64,000 nucleotides of DNA from positions 2,545,501 through 2,609,500 of the forward strand of contig NZ_JAPDFL010000001.1 in assembly GCF_025949695.1 (NCBI RefSeq), given 5' to 3'. Within the stretch, counting starts at the first letter, position 1. Each line of letters opens with the position of its first letter. Positions 18,678 through 26,651 of the stretch are shown here, piece after piece. The notes beneath the pieces were generated by a model. It searched no databases, was not told the DNA's origin, and saw nothing but the letters and a program-made list of their open reading frames with translations. The DNA comes from Pararhodobacter zhoushanensis (GTDB taxonomy: Bacteria; Pseudomonadota; Alphaproteobacteria; Rhodobacterales; Rhodobacteraceae). Made by a program: the position numbers and the translations under genes.

Positions 18678-20134
18678 AGCACTTTCGCTCCGACAAAGAG
18701 GCAGGCGATGATGAACACCACCAGCTGGCTGACCGGATCGCGCATGGCATAGACCACCGGGTCATCGTCCATCTGCCCGCGCTGCGCCACCAGTACCATG
18801 CGCGCGATCCAGTACAGCATCACCAGACAGGCCGCCCACAGCATCAGCGGGTGGTGGTAAAGCGTCAGCGTCGCGGGCTCATTCAGATACAGCATCAGCA
18901 CCAGCACGGCGACAAAGCCCGAGGCCGTGGCCATCTGTGTGATCACCGGCAAATCGCCCACGCGGTAGCCGCGCCCGGCGGCCTGATCAACGCCGCGTTG
19001 GGCCAGGTCGACCAGCTCGGCCTGTCGTTTGACGGCGGCGAGCGAGAAGAACAAAAACGCCGAGAACGCCAGCAGCCAGACCGACAGCTCGATCCCGGTT
19101 GCGGCACCGCCTGCAACGACGCGCATCGTGTAAAGGCTGGCCAGCGCGGCGATATCGAGGATCGGCTTGCGCTTGAACCACAGCGAATAGGCGATGGTCA
19201 GGCCGTAATACCCGGCCATCACCAGCATGAAGATCGGCGGCAACAGCGCCGCCACGGCGATCCCGATCACCAGCAGCAACGGCACCATCGCCATCCCGGC
19301 TTTCAGCGGCAGCGCGCCTGATGCCAGCGGTCGGTTGCGCTTGCGCGGATGCGCGCGGTCCGAGCCGATGTCGAGCAGGTCGTTGAGCAGATAAACCGAC
19401 GACGCCATCAGACTGAACGCGATAACCGCCAGAATCGTCTGCCCCAGCGCCAGAAGATTGAAATCATGCGCGGCCACCATCGGGAAAAACACCAGCGCAT
19501 TCTTGGCCCATTGGTGCGGCCGCATGGCGCGGAACGCTGCGGGCAACAGCGACTGTCTGGGGGCCAGATGACGGGTGCCGGGGCGCAGCGCCTCGACCTT
19601 GGTGCGCAGGCTGGCGTCCGCCCCGACCGTGACCGCGCCCGCGGCTTGCGACCAGACCGCCAGATCGGCGGTGCTGTCGCCCGCGTAGATGAAGGCCCCG
19701 CTGCCAAAACGCTCGCACAAGAAGGCGGCCTTGGCCGGGCCCTTGAGATTGGTTTCGCCGTTCGAACCATGCACCTCATCAAACAGCGTGAGGTGGTCGG
19801 CGATGGCATCCGCGATGGACTGATCCGCTGCCGTCACCAGCGCCGTGCGCCCGCCCGATGCGCGCCAGTCGCGGATTTCGTCCAGAACTTCAGGGGTATA
19901 GGGCAGGGTAGCGGGATCGGGCATGCCCAGTGCCGCCAGCCGCGCTTTCAGCGCCGCTTTGCCGTGCAGCAGGCCGGCCACCGCCCGCATCGGCGTGCGC
20001 CAATCGCGCGAGAACGCCGACCAGAAGGTCTCGTACAGCATATCCGAGCGGATCAGCGTTCCGTCCAGATCAACGACCAGAACGGGCCGGGTGTCTGTGA
20101 CCTGATCCATATGTGCAACCGACCCTGTAACCAT
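18674..20134 (-). CDS. HAD phosphatase-UbiA prenyltransferase fusion (polyprenyl-phosphate phosphoribosyltransferase)
   Basis: 486 residues. Residues about 18-195 form a HAD-type phosphatase (VVDLDGTLIRSD; late motif YAGDSTADLAVW). Residues about 200-486 form a UbiA membrane enzyme with eight or nine helices; RPHQWAKNALVFFP and NDLLDIGSDRAHPRKRNRP match the DPPR synthase group (Rv3806c, NoeC), where NDxxDxxxD binds Mg-PRPP. Predicted reaction: transfer of 5-phosphoribose to a polyprenyl phosphate, with the HAD half removing the 5-phosphate (a step given to a PAP2-type enzyme in mycobacteria). Start 20134 or 20110 (MDQVTD). First gene of the operon. Confidence 0.85.
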   Translation of the reverse strand: MVTGSVAHMDQVTDTRPVLVVDLDGTLIRSDMLYETFWSAFSRDWRTPMRAVAGLLHGKAALKARLAALGMPDPATLPYTPEVLDEIRDWRASGGRTALVTAADQSIADAIADHLTLFDEVHGSNGETNLKGPAKAAFLCERFGSGAFIYAGDSTADLAVWSQAAGAVTVGADASLRTKVEALRPGTRHLAPRQSLLPAAFRAMRPHQWAKNALVFFPMVAAHDFNLLALGQTILAVIAFSLMASSVYLLNDLLDIGSDRAHPRKRNRPLASGALPLKAGMAMVPLLLVIGIAVAALLPPIFMLVMAGYYGLTIAYSLWFKRKPILDIAALASLYTMRVVAGGAATGIELSVWLLAFSAFLFFSLAAVKRQAELVDLAQRGVDQAAGRGYRVGDLPVITQMATASGFVAVLVLMLYLNEPATLTLYHHPLMLWAACLVMLYWIARMVLVAQRGQMDDDPVVYAMRDPVSQLVVFIIACLFVGAKVL

Positions 20135-20363
20135 GCCTACGCGCCTTACTGTGGTGAAAATGGCATGTCAGGCGAATGCGGCGCAAGGGGGCTGCGGCGG
20201 GCCAAGTTCTGGGCGGCCCTGGACTCGGCGGATGCGTCGGTGAGGGGGCCTTTTGGGCGAGACGCCTGGTGATGTACGCTATCATAGACGGTGACCCCTT
20301 CCGATCTCGTCAAGAATGGTGGCGGGATCCTTTTGAGTTCCTAGGGTCCAGACTCATTGATCG

Positions 20364-20777
20364 TCAAAGCCAGAAGATGACAGTTGCGGCGAGGGCGACG
20401 GCGGAGAGGAAGGTCTTTGCGCATCGGTCGTAACGGGTTGCGATGCGGCGCCAGTCTTTCAATCGGCCGAACATGATCTCGATCCGGTTGCGGCGCCGGT
20501 AACGTCGTTTGTCGTAGCGGACTGTCTTGCCGCGCGACTTCCGACCGGGGATGCAGGGGCGTATCCCCTTGTCTTTCAACGCATCCCGGAACCAGTCGGC
20601 GTCATAGCCCCGGTCGGCGAGCATCCATTCGGCCGCGGGCAGACTGCCCAGCAGAGCTGCTGCGCCGGTGTAGTCGCTGACTTGGCCTGCGGTCATGAAG
20701 AATTTCAGCGGACGACCCTTGGCGTCCGTGACAGCGTGCAGCTTGGTGTTCAACCCACCCTTGGTCCGCCCGATCAA
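20364..20777 (-). CDS. IS5-family transposase, C-terminal frame (orfB)
   Basis: Carries the second and third parts of the DDE catalytic core: LADRGYDADWFRDALKD and RRRNRIEIMFGRLKDWRRIA (the Y-x2-R-x3-E-x6-K region typical of IS4/IS5 families). The only start at its 5' end is TTG with no ribosome site, so it is probably made only as a fusion with orfA by -1 frameshifting. The slippery candidate is GGGGGGC (minus strand, plus coordinates 20798-20804) just after AAAAAG. Confidence 0.85.
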   Translation of the reverse strand: MIGRTKGGLNTKLHAVTDAKGRPLKFFMTAGQVSDYTGAAALLGSLPAAEWMLADRGYDADWFRDALKDKGIRPCIPGRKSRGKTVRYDKRRYRRRNRIEIMFGRLKDWRRIATRYDRCAKTFLSAVALAATVIFWL

Positions 20778-21166
20778 GCGCCCGCGCTGGTCGTCAGGCC
20801 CCCCTTTTTCGCCCGCAGGCTCGAAGCCGTGCGATGCGCCTTCAGGTAGGTCGCATCAATCATGATGGTCTTCTGCTCGGTGCCTTTCGAGGCCAGCCCC
20901 TCCATCATCCTGGCGAAGACCCCCATGTCACCCCACCGCTTCCATCGGTTATAGAGCGTCTTCGGGGGGCCATACTCCCGAGGCGCATCGCACCACCTCA
21001 AGCCATTGCGATTGATGAAGATTATGCCGCTCAAAACCCGCCGATCATCGACGCGCGGTTTGCCATGGCTCTTCGGAAAGAACGGTTTCAGCCGCTCCAT
21101 CTGCTCGTCCGTCAGCCAAAATAAATTTCTCATCATCACCCCCGTCAGCTCAGGGCCTTGAATCAC
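20774..21166 (-). CDS. IS5-family transposase, N-terminal frame (orfA)
   Basis: 130 codons, with the probable start at 21136 or 21133 (MMRNLFWLTDEQM). It contains the helix-turn-helix style N-terminus, GKPRVDDRRVLSGIIFINRN and NRWKRWGDMGVF, and the first catalytic Asp in IMIDATYLKAHR. It ends shortly after the slippery GGGGGGC; a -1 shift there continues into orfB through PDDQRGRLIGRTKGG, giving a single transposase of about 260 residues. Confidence 0.88.
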   Translation of the reverse strand: MIQGPELTGVMMRNLFWLTDEQMERLKPFFPKSHGKPRVDDRRVLSGIIFINRNGLRWCDAPREYGPPKTLYNRWKRWGDMGVFARMMEGLASKGTEQKTIMIDATYLKAHRTASSLRAKKGGLTTSAGA

Positions 21167-21210
21167 GCAGCGACGGCAGCCTCAAGCAGATCAATGGGTC
21201 CTGACCCTAG

Positions 21211-21757
21211 GCTGCCATCGTTGCAGCCGGTGCGGGAACCGGATTCTCCGCATCTGGGGGTATTAACACGATGAGTGTCGTCTGAATTCGGGGGGGCATG
21301 GCTTTAATCGTGCCAGATACACCCGAGATCCGTTGCGTGACGTTTGGGAAGGTGCGACGTTCAAGCGAGAGTATTCGATCACCATAGCTGCCGCCGTGAA
21401 TGGAAAAGATGGTGGGGTGTCGTGCAGGCAATCTGTCGGTTGGGAGCATGTGCGCTTGCCAAGTGCCGGAGTCGCAGAAACATTCTTGCCGCCTGATCGG
21501 GTATCAATGCCCGCGAGGATGCCTGCTAGCAGAGGTGTCTCTCTTTTAGCGAGAATTTTGATCGATTTAAATAAAAGTTTTTGAAGTCGCATGAGGGAAA
21601 GTCGCGTTTAGGTTGGGAAAGGCAACGCGATTCCCGTTCCGCGCTCGCCAGATCCTTCCGAATTTTCAGCATTTGCCCGGAAAAGTCGCTGGCACTTGCC
21701 TCTTTGCCTTGCTACGTTGCCTAACGCTTGTTTTCACGTTCACTGAAGGACCCTCGT
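21211..21757. other. Non-coding stretch of 547 bp between the IS element and a sulfotransferase
   Basis: No open frame here has recognisable protein features, and the frames present are short and mutually shadowing. The part after about 21540 is AT-richer (AATAAAAGTTTTTG at about 21570-21584) and could hold the promoter of the 21758 gene. It may be the decayed remains of a gene adjacent to the IS insertion, but I can identify no family. Confidence 0.4.
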
Positions 21758-22462
21758 TTGCGCACAGTCATCCTACATTACCACCTCTTCAAGAATGCAG
21801 GCACGTCGGTCGACAGCATCTTTCAGGCGAATTTCGGTGAGCGTTGGGTGACGCGTGAGTTTCCGGCAATGGACGGCAATAACACAAGCCTGGTAAAGAC
21901 ATGGATAGAAGAGACGCCAGAGGCTGTCGTTTTCTCATCCCACACGGCCGCGGGTCCGCTGCCACAGATCCCTGGCGTGCAGATCATCCCGATCCTGTTT
22001 CTGCGCGACCCGATCGCGCGCATTGAATCGGCCTATGCGTTTGAGCGGGTGCAACAGGCCGAAACCTGGGGTGCCGAGCTTGCGCGCACGCATGATCTTG
22101 GCGGCTATGTCGATGCCCGTCTGGCGCGCCTTGGTGACCGGCAATGCCGCAATTTTCAGGCGGCCCGACTGGCGGCCTTTTTCCCCGGACCCGAAGGTGA
22201 AGTCGAACGCGCGACCAAGGCGCTGGCGCTGCTGAACCAGACCGGGGTGGTGGGGATCGTGGAAGACTTTGATACGTCCCTTGCGCGGATCAATGCGCGG
22301 TTGCAGGGCCTGTACCCTCAATTTCAGGGGGTTAGTGCGCATAAGAACGTCACTTCGAAAGAGAAGAACGCGATCAGCCCCGCGCTGCGTAGCCAACTGA
22401 ATTCGGCCAATGCCGATGATTTCACGCTGCTTCGGGCCGCGAAAGAGATGATCGCCGCCTGA
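21758..22462 (+). CDS. Sulfotransferase-family protein, TTG start
   Basis: 234 residues from TTG 21758. TTG is preferred because GAAGGA lies 7 bp upstream and LRTVILHYHLFKNAGTSVD begins exactly as sulfotransferase/Stf0-like proteins do: beta strand, then a phosphosulfate loop NAGTS. A second family mark is LFLRDPIARIESAYAFER (3'-phosphate-binding Arg and Ser). A PAPS-dependent enzyme of this group would sulfate a carbohydrate or lipid; the setting beside glycosyltransferases suggests a surface glycan. An in-frame ATG at 21728 would add 10 non-conserved residues. It is convergent with the halogenase-like gene, 13 bp apart. Confidence 0.75.
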   Translation: MRTVILHYHLFKNAGTSVDSIFQANFGERWVTREFPAMDGNNTSLVKTWIEETPEAVVFSSHTAAGPLPQIPGVQIIPILFLRDPIARIESAYAFERVQQAETWGAELARTHDLGGYVDARLARLGDRQCRNFQAARLAAFFPGPEGEVERATKALALLNQTGVVGIVEDFDTSLARINARLQGLYPQFQGVSAHKNVTSKEKNAISPALRSQLNSANADDFTLLRAAKEMIAA

Positions 22463-22475
22463 TCCGGTTGGCGGG

Positions 22476-23744
22476 TCAGCCCGGCGTGGCCTCTGCACGT
22501 CGCCTTTTGGCGAGCAGATCGCGCATGATGACCCCGGCTTCATTCGTTTCGGCGCTTTGGCTGTAAAGCCGGCCTGACAACAGCTCGGCGATATCGGCCT
22601 GACGGTCGTAATGCGCGAGTTTAAGAAAGGCGAGCGGGAATTCCCAGAACGTATCAATCAGCGTTTTGACGCGCGCTTGCGCGCGCGAAACACTATCAGC
22701 GTAGGTGTGAATAGGGTTCATCCTGTCGACGCTCGGGGCGGTCAGATAACCGTCGATGGCGTCCGCGGCCAAAGATGCCTCCTGAACGGAATTGGAAACG
22801 CCAAATGAGAAGATGGGATCGGTGAATTGATGCGCGTCGCCAATGCACAGGTATCCGTCACCGGCGAAATCGTCGATGTGATACGAGTAATTCGACGTTG
22901 ACCATGTTTCGGATACCGGCTGCGCGTCCCTCAGGCGCTCGGAAAGCTCGGGGTGCAGGGACGCGAGCTGCGCCGTCAAATATTCCTGCACCGACTGGCC
23001 CGATGCTTTGAACAGCGCGCCCGGCGTCACGACGCCGATGCTGGTGACCGTGCTGCTGATCGGGATGAACCAAGCCCACAGGTGCCGCGCGGCATAGAAG
23101 ATATGGGTGGCCCCATCGTCGGGCGCGAGATCTCGGCGGGCCCCTTCAAACTGGCCGTAAAACGCGACCTGCTTTTCGTACCCGCCCCTGTGTCGCGCAC
23201 CGCACACGCCCGAACGGCTGAGGAACGTCTGCAAGCCCGACGCATCGGCGACGAAATCCGCTGCCAGATCGCTGTCTTTGCCGGTTTCGTCCCGCAGGCG
23301 CAGGCCACTGATCCGGCCATCACGGCGCAGGACACCCCGGGCCTCGGCCCGGATCAGTTCTGCGCCCTCGGCAAGAGCGCCGTTCAGCAACAGGCTGTCG
23401 AACTCGGGGCGTCTGACCTGCCATGTTTGGCCGGGGATGATCACACCATCCTCACCCAGCCGCTGCACGGGAACGCGAAAGCGGTTGAGTTTGTTGGGGC
23501 CATGGACGGTGACTGCGCGTTTGACGGGAAACCCTGCGGCGTCCATCGCGTCGCCAAAGCCCATGTCGCGCAGCACGATCGCGCATTCGCCGGTCAGCGA
23601 TTCACCGATGTGTTCGCGCGGAAACGCCGCTTTCTCGACCAGCACCACGCGGTAGCCCAAGCGGCGCAGCCGAACGGCAAGCGTTGTGCCGCCCGGACCG
23701 GCCCCTACGATGGCCACCGTTCTTGGGGGGATAGCACTGGTCAT
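22476..23744 (-). CDS. Flavin-dependent halogenase-like FAD enzyme
   Basis: 422 residues from ATG 23744. The FAD-binding fold starts with VAIVGAGPGGTTLAV (10-24), followed by FPREHIGESLTGE (41-53), a stretch seen in PltA-type halogenases and their monooxygenase relatives. WAWFIP at 223-228 fits the halogenase motif WxWxIP exactly, and Lys75 in GFPVKRA is a candidate for the catalytic Lys. ADASGL and GDAHQFTDP are the remaining FAD contacts. Its start lies 4 bp after the carrier-protein stop, so its natural substrate may be an acyl group bound to that carrier. It could instead be a related hydroxylase or reductase, since overall identity cannot be measured here. Confidence 0.65.
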   Translation of the reverse strand: MTSAIPPRTVAIVGAGPGGTTLAVRLRRLGYRVVLVEKAAFPREHIGESLTGECAIVLRDMGFGDAMDAAGFPVKRAVTVHGPNKLNRFRVPVQRLGEDGVIIPGQTWQVRRPEFDSLLLNGALAEGAELIRAEARGVLRRDGRISGLRLRDETGKDSDLAADFVADASGLQTFLSRSGVCGARHRGGYEKQVAFYGQFEGARRDLAPDDGATHIFYAARHLWAWFIPISSTVTSIGVVTPGALFKASGQSVQEYLTAQLASLHPELSERLRDAQPVSETWSTSNYSYHIDDFAGDGYLCIGDAHQFTDPIFSFGVSNSVQEASLAADAIDGYLTAPSVDRMNPIHTYADSVSRAQARVKTLIDTFWEFPLAFLKLAHYDRQADIAELLSGRLYSQSAETNEAGVIMRDLLAKRRRAEATPG

Positions 23745-23748
23745 CGCA

Positions 23749-23998
23749 TCATCCGGCCCGAAGGCGGTCGAGCATCTGGACAATGCTGCCGACGGTTGCA
23801 AAATTCTCGCCGATCACGTCTTCAAGCGGGATGGTGATCCCCAGATCGGACTCAACCGCCATCGTCAGATCCATGATCTTGAGCGAGATCCAGAACGCCG
23901 CTTACCAGCAGTTCTGATGTGTCGGTCAAGTCGGTTGTTGAAAGATCCGTTTCGGCCGCCAGCCAAGCGGCAAGATAGTCTCGGTTCGCAGCAGGCAT
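23749..23998 (-). pseudogene. Acyl/peptidyl carrier protein, frameshifted at the phosphopantetheine site
   Basis: ATG 23998 lies 9 bp after the ligase stop. The first 37 codons (MPAANRDYLAAWLAAETDLS ... LLVSGVLD) read as a carrier protein, then one extra base near 23887 shifts the frame. In the +1-corrected frame SLKIMDLTMAVESDLGITIP ... ENFATVGSIVQMLDRL follows to TGA 23749-23751, a typical carrier C-terminal half. The shift falls exactly in the DSL motif, whose Ser (residue 38) should receive 4'-phosphopantetheine. The span is 250 bp, one base over a whole number of codons; the uncorrected frame stops at 23852. This is either a sequencing error or a true inactivation of the operon's carrier. 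Confidence 0.75.
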
Positions 23999-24007
23999 AG
24001 ATATTTC

Positions 24008-25525
24008 TTAATCCCGTTCAAGGTGGTCTGTGGCACGTTGGCGTAGCGCATTGCGGTCTATCTTGCCGGAAGAGGTGAACGGAAAGCTAGGCACAAAAAA
24101 AACGGTATCCGGCAGCGCGTGTCGCGGCAAATGCGTCGCCAGACTGGCTTTTATCGCATTTGGGTTGATGGTGTCATCACAGGCTATCGCGCAGAGCACA
24201 AGCTTGGGACGCTGTGGATCGGTTTCGATCAGCACGGCGCAGGCGGCTTGCAGCAGTCCGGTGGCGAGGGCTTGCGACTCGACCTCGGCCAGTTCCAGAC
24301 GGTGGCCGCGGATCTTCACCTGATGGTCGCGTCGCCCCAGAAATGTCAGGCTGCCATCGGGGGTAAAGCGCCCGAAATCCCCGGTGCGATAGCTGTCACC
24401 TTTGCCTGCAACGCGTGCGTCTTGGGTCGCCCGAGGCCGGTTCCAGTAGCCCAGCATGACACTGGGTCCGTGAACACAGATCTCGCCCTCGGCGCCGACT
24501 GGAAGGGCGACGCCGTCAGGATCGCGGATGGTGATCCGGCTGTGCGCACAGGGCAGGCCGATCGGTGTTGTCGGCAGGCTTGGATCAACGGGTCCGGCGA
24601 TGTGGCAACTGATGACATTGGTTTCTGTCGGGCCGTAGAGATTGGCGATCCTTGTGTCGGGCAGGGCTGATTTCAGGCTGGTCACCAGCGCGGTGGGCAA
24701 GACCTCGCCGGCCGAAAGCAGCCAGCGCAGATCCGCGCCGACGCCACCGCTGAAGGCCTTTAACGTGGTCATCATGGTCAGGACGGTGGGCACGGTATAG
24801 GCAATCGTGATCCGCCTTTCCTGCAGGGCTTTGGCGATGGCGCCGGGAAAGCGGGTTTCGACCTCACCGAGCAAATGCACCGACGCGCCGATCATCTGGC
24901 TTCCCAGCAGATCAAGTGTCGAGAGGTCAAAGTGAAACGGCGCGATGCTGAGAAACCGGTCGGCGCGGGTCAGGGCGAAATGCGCAACCGCCCAGTGCAG
25001 GAAGGTCGTCACGTTGCGATACGACAGCACGACGCCCTTGGGCGTGCCGGTCGATCCCGATGTCGGCAGGATAAGCGCCGCCGTGTCGACGGGCCGGTCA
25101 AAGCGCCCGAGGGGGCGGGGGCTGTGGGGCAGGGTGGCGGGATCGTCCGGCGTGACGGCGATCAGGCGCAAGGTCCGGGGCAGATCGGCGCGGCGCTCGT
25201 CGGTGGTGATCACAAGGCCGGGTGTTACCTCGCTTAGCAGGTCGGTGGTCCGTGCCGCCGGGGCGTGAAAGTCACACGGGACAGCGATGACACCGGCGGC
25301 CAGACAGGCCAGCAGCGCGGTGGCTGCGGTCGGGCCTTTGGGCAGCAGTACCGCGACCCGGTCGCCGTGCCTCAGCCCGGCGTCAAACAGCCAGCTGGCC
25401 AGCCCGGTAACCCTGTCATGCAAGGCGCTCTGGTCGATTTGTCCGCCTGTCCAGCTGAGCGCTGTGGTGTCGGGATCAGGGTGACGCAGCAGATACTGCC
25501 CGATGCAGGTCTCGTCCGGGCTCAT
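24008..25525 (-). CDS. AMP-dependent acyl/aminoacyl-carrier ligase (adenylation enzyme)
   Basis: 505-residue stand-alone adenylation enzyme of the ANL superfamily. Core motifs are present: ILPTSGSTGTPKGVVLSYRN (A3), FHFDLSTLDLLGSQ (A4), NLYGPTETN (A5), SYRTGDFGRF (A7), GRRDHQVKIRGHRLELAEVE (A8) and the catalytic Lys in TSSGKIDRNAL (A10). The SYRN and FHFDLS stretches resemble L-prolyl-AMP ligases (PltF, PigI) and D-alanine ligases. It probably loads the downstream carrier protein with an amino acid; the specificity pocket cannot be read reliably by eye. ATG 25525 overlaps the ACAD stop (ATGA). Product cytosolic. Confidence 0.8.
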   Translation of the reverse strand: MSPDETCIGQYLLRHPDPDTTALSWTGGQIDQSALHDRVTGLASWLFDAGLRHGDRVAVLLPKGPTAATALLACLAAGVIAVPCDFHAPAARTTDLLSEVTPGLVITTDERRADLPRTLRLIAVTPDDPATLPHSPRPLGRFDRPVDTAALILPTSGSTGTPKGVVLSYRNVTTFLHWAVAHFALTRADRFLSIAPFHFDLSTLDLLGSQMIGASVHLLGEVETRFPGAIAKALQERRITIAYTVPTVLTMMTTLKAFSGGVGADLRWLLSAGEVLPTALVTSLKSALPDTRIANLYGPTETNVISCHIAGPVDPSLPTTPIGLPCAHSRITIRDPDGVALPVGAEGEICVHGPSVMLGYWNRPRATQDARVAGKGDSYRTGDFGRFTPDGSLTFLGRRDHQVKIRGHRLELAEVESQALATGLLQAACAVLIETDPQRPKLVLCAIACDDTINPNAIKASLATHLPRHALPDTVFFVPSFPFTSSGKIDRNALRQRATDHLERD

Positions 25526-26649
25526 TTGCGCGCCAGCCTCGCGCCGATGGCGTTGAGCTGCACAAAAGTCGAGCCCGAGGCGCTGAGCGTGCCCATGACA
25601 TCGGCCAGACCCGAGGCGATCCCCAGCGTGTCCAGCCAACCGGCCCCGGCCATCACCTCTTGCAATGTGCGCGCAGCCGAGACGATGGCACGGCTGACCA
25701 CCAGCTTGCTCGCCGCCGGGTGGAAGATCGGATCTTCCCCCTGATCAAGCGCCCAGGCGCTGCGGTAGAGCGTCCATCGCGCGCTTTCCAGCGACGCGCG
25801 AACCTCGGCGAGGCTGTGCAGAACTGCCTGATGCCCCAGAACGCTGCCCTTTGAATCACGTCGGGCTGCCAGATGGCCGGTGACCGCGACCAGATCGCGG
25901 TCGGCGGCGCCCAGAAACCCGGCCAGAATGCAGCTGCGCTCCCATTGCATCGCCGACAGGATGACGGGCAGGGCGCGCCCTTTTCCCGCCAGATACGCGG
26001 TCGCGGGAAGGCGCACGGCGTCGAAGGTGACACGCCCCATCGGCGCGTCACGCAGACCCAGAGACCCGGTCGCCGGCGCTACCGATACCCCGGGCGTGTC
26101 GCGTGGCACGCAGAGCGCGGCATTGTTGAGGGCCGAGCGCGCGCCGTCCTGCCGGGCGCTGACGATGAAGAGATCGGCCAGCGGCGCGTTCGAGACCAGC
26201 GTCTTGACGCCGTTCAGGATCAGCGCCTCGCCATCCTCGGTGATCGTGCAATCCAGATCGGCAAGGTCCGAGCCGCCCTCGGGCTCGGTCAGGGCCAGTG
26301 CCCCGACCGCGTTGCCCCGTGCAAGCCGGGGCAACCAGTGCTGCTGGTCCACCGCACTGGCGTGATTGGCCATGACCATCGCACAGCCGAACAGATGCGC
26401 ACCCATCGCGAAAAGGGCCGAGCGTGACACACCCGCGCGCCCCAATGCCTCGACCGCCAGAACCGTGGTGAGCGCGTCGAACCCCGCGCCGCCTGCCGTT
26501 GTGGGCAGGCAGTATCCCAACCAACCGTTGGCCCCCGCCGCTTGCCAGAAGGCCTGTTCGGCCGGGCGCAGCGCGGCATCGAAGGCCAGCGCCTGTGCGC
26601 GCGCATGTGCCACGGCGTCGCTCTGTGCGGGTGTCTGGCCGAAATCCAT
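25522..26649 (-). CDS. Acyl-CoA dehydrogenase-like enzyme, PltE-type candidate
   Basis: 375 residues from ATG 26649. ACAD features: ALALTEPEGGSDLADLDCT (FAD/substrate loop), LILNGVKTLVSNAPLADLFIV, and MQWERSCILAGFLGAADRDL, whose Glu is the candidate catalytic base. The helical C-terminal bundle is complete. In pyrrole pathways the homologous enzyme oxidises carrier-bound proline to pyrrole-2-carboxyl; the partner genes here (ligase, carrier, halogenase-like) make that reading attractive. A plain acyl-CoA dehydrogenase for another carrier-bound acyl group is the alternative. It starts 2 bp after the upstream gene's stop. Confidence 0.75.
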   Translation of the reverse strand: MDFGQTPAQSDAVAHARAQALAFDAALRPAEQAFWQAAGANGWLGYCLPTTAGGAGFDALTTVLAVEALGRAGVSRSALFAMGAHLFGCAMVMANHASAVDQQHWLPRLARGNAVGALALTEPEGGSDLADLDCTITEDGEALILNGVKTLVSNAPLADLFIVSARQDGARSALNNAALCVPRDTPGVSVAPATGSLGLRDAPMGRVTFDAVRLPATAYLAGKGRALPVILSAMQWERSCILAGFLGAADRDLVAVTGHLAARRDSKGSVLGHQAVLHSLAEVRASLESARWTLYRSAWALDQGEDPIFHPAASKLVVSRAIVSAARTLQEVMAGAGWLDTLGIASGLADVMGTLSASGSTFVQLNAIGARLARK

Positions 26650-26651
26650 GG

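Larger units (their letters stand above)
20341..21210. mobile_element. IS5-family insertion sequence (IS427-like), about 870 bp
   Basis: Bounded by imperfect 22-bp inverted repeats: CTAGGGTCCAGACTCATTGATC at 20341-20362 and the complement of CTAGGGTCAGGACCCATTGATC at 21189-21210 (3 mismatches). CTAG occurs at both outer edges and may be, or include, the duplicated target. The transposase is in two overlapping frames on the minus strand joined by a frameshift window. The element looks intact. Confidence 0.88.

Noticed and set aside
20281..20313. Promoter for the HAD-UbiA operon (TATGAT with TTGACG on the minus strand)
   Set aside because: The two boxes are good individually, but the spacer is about 21 bp, too long for a normal sigma-70 promoter; left as a possibility only.
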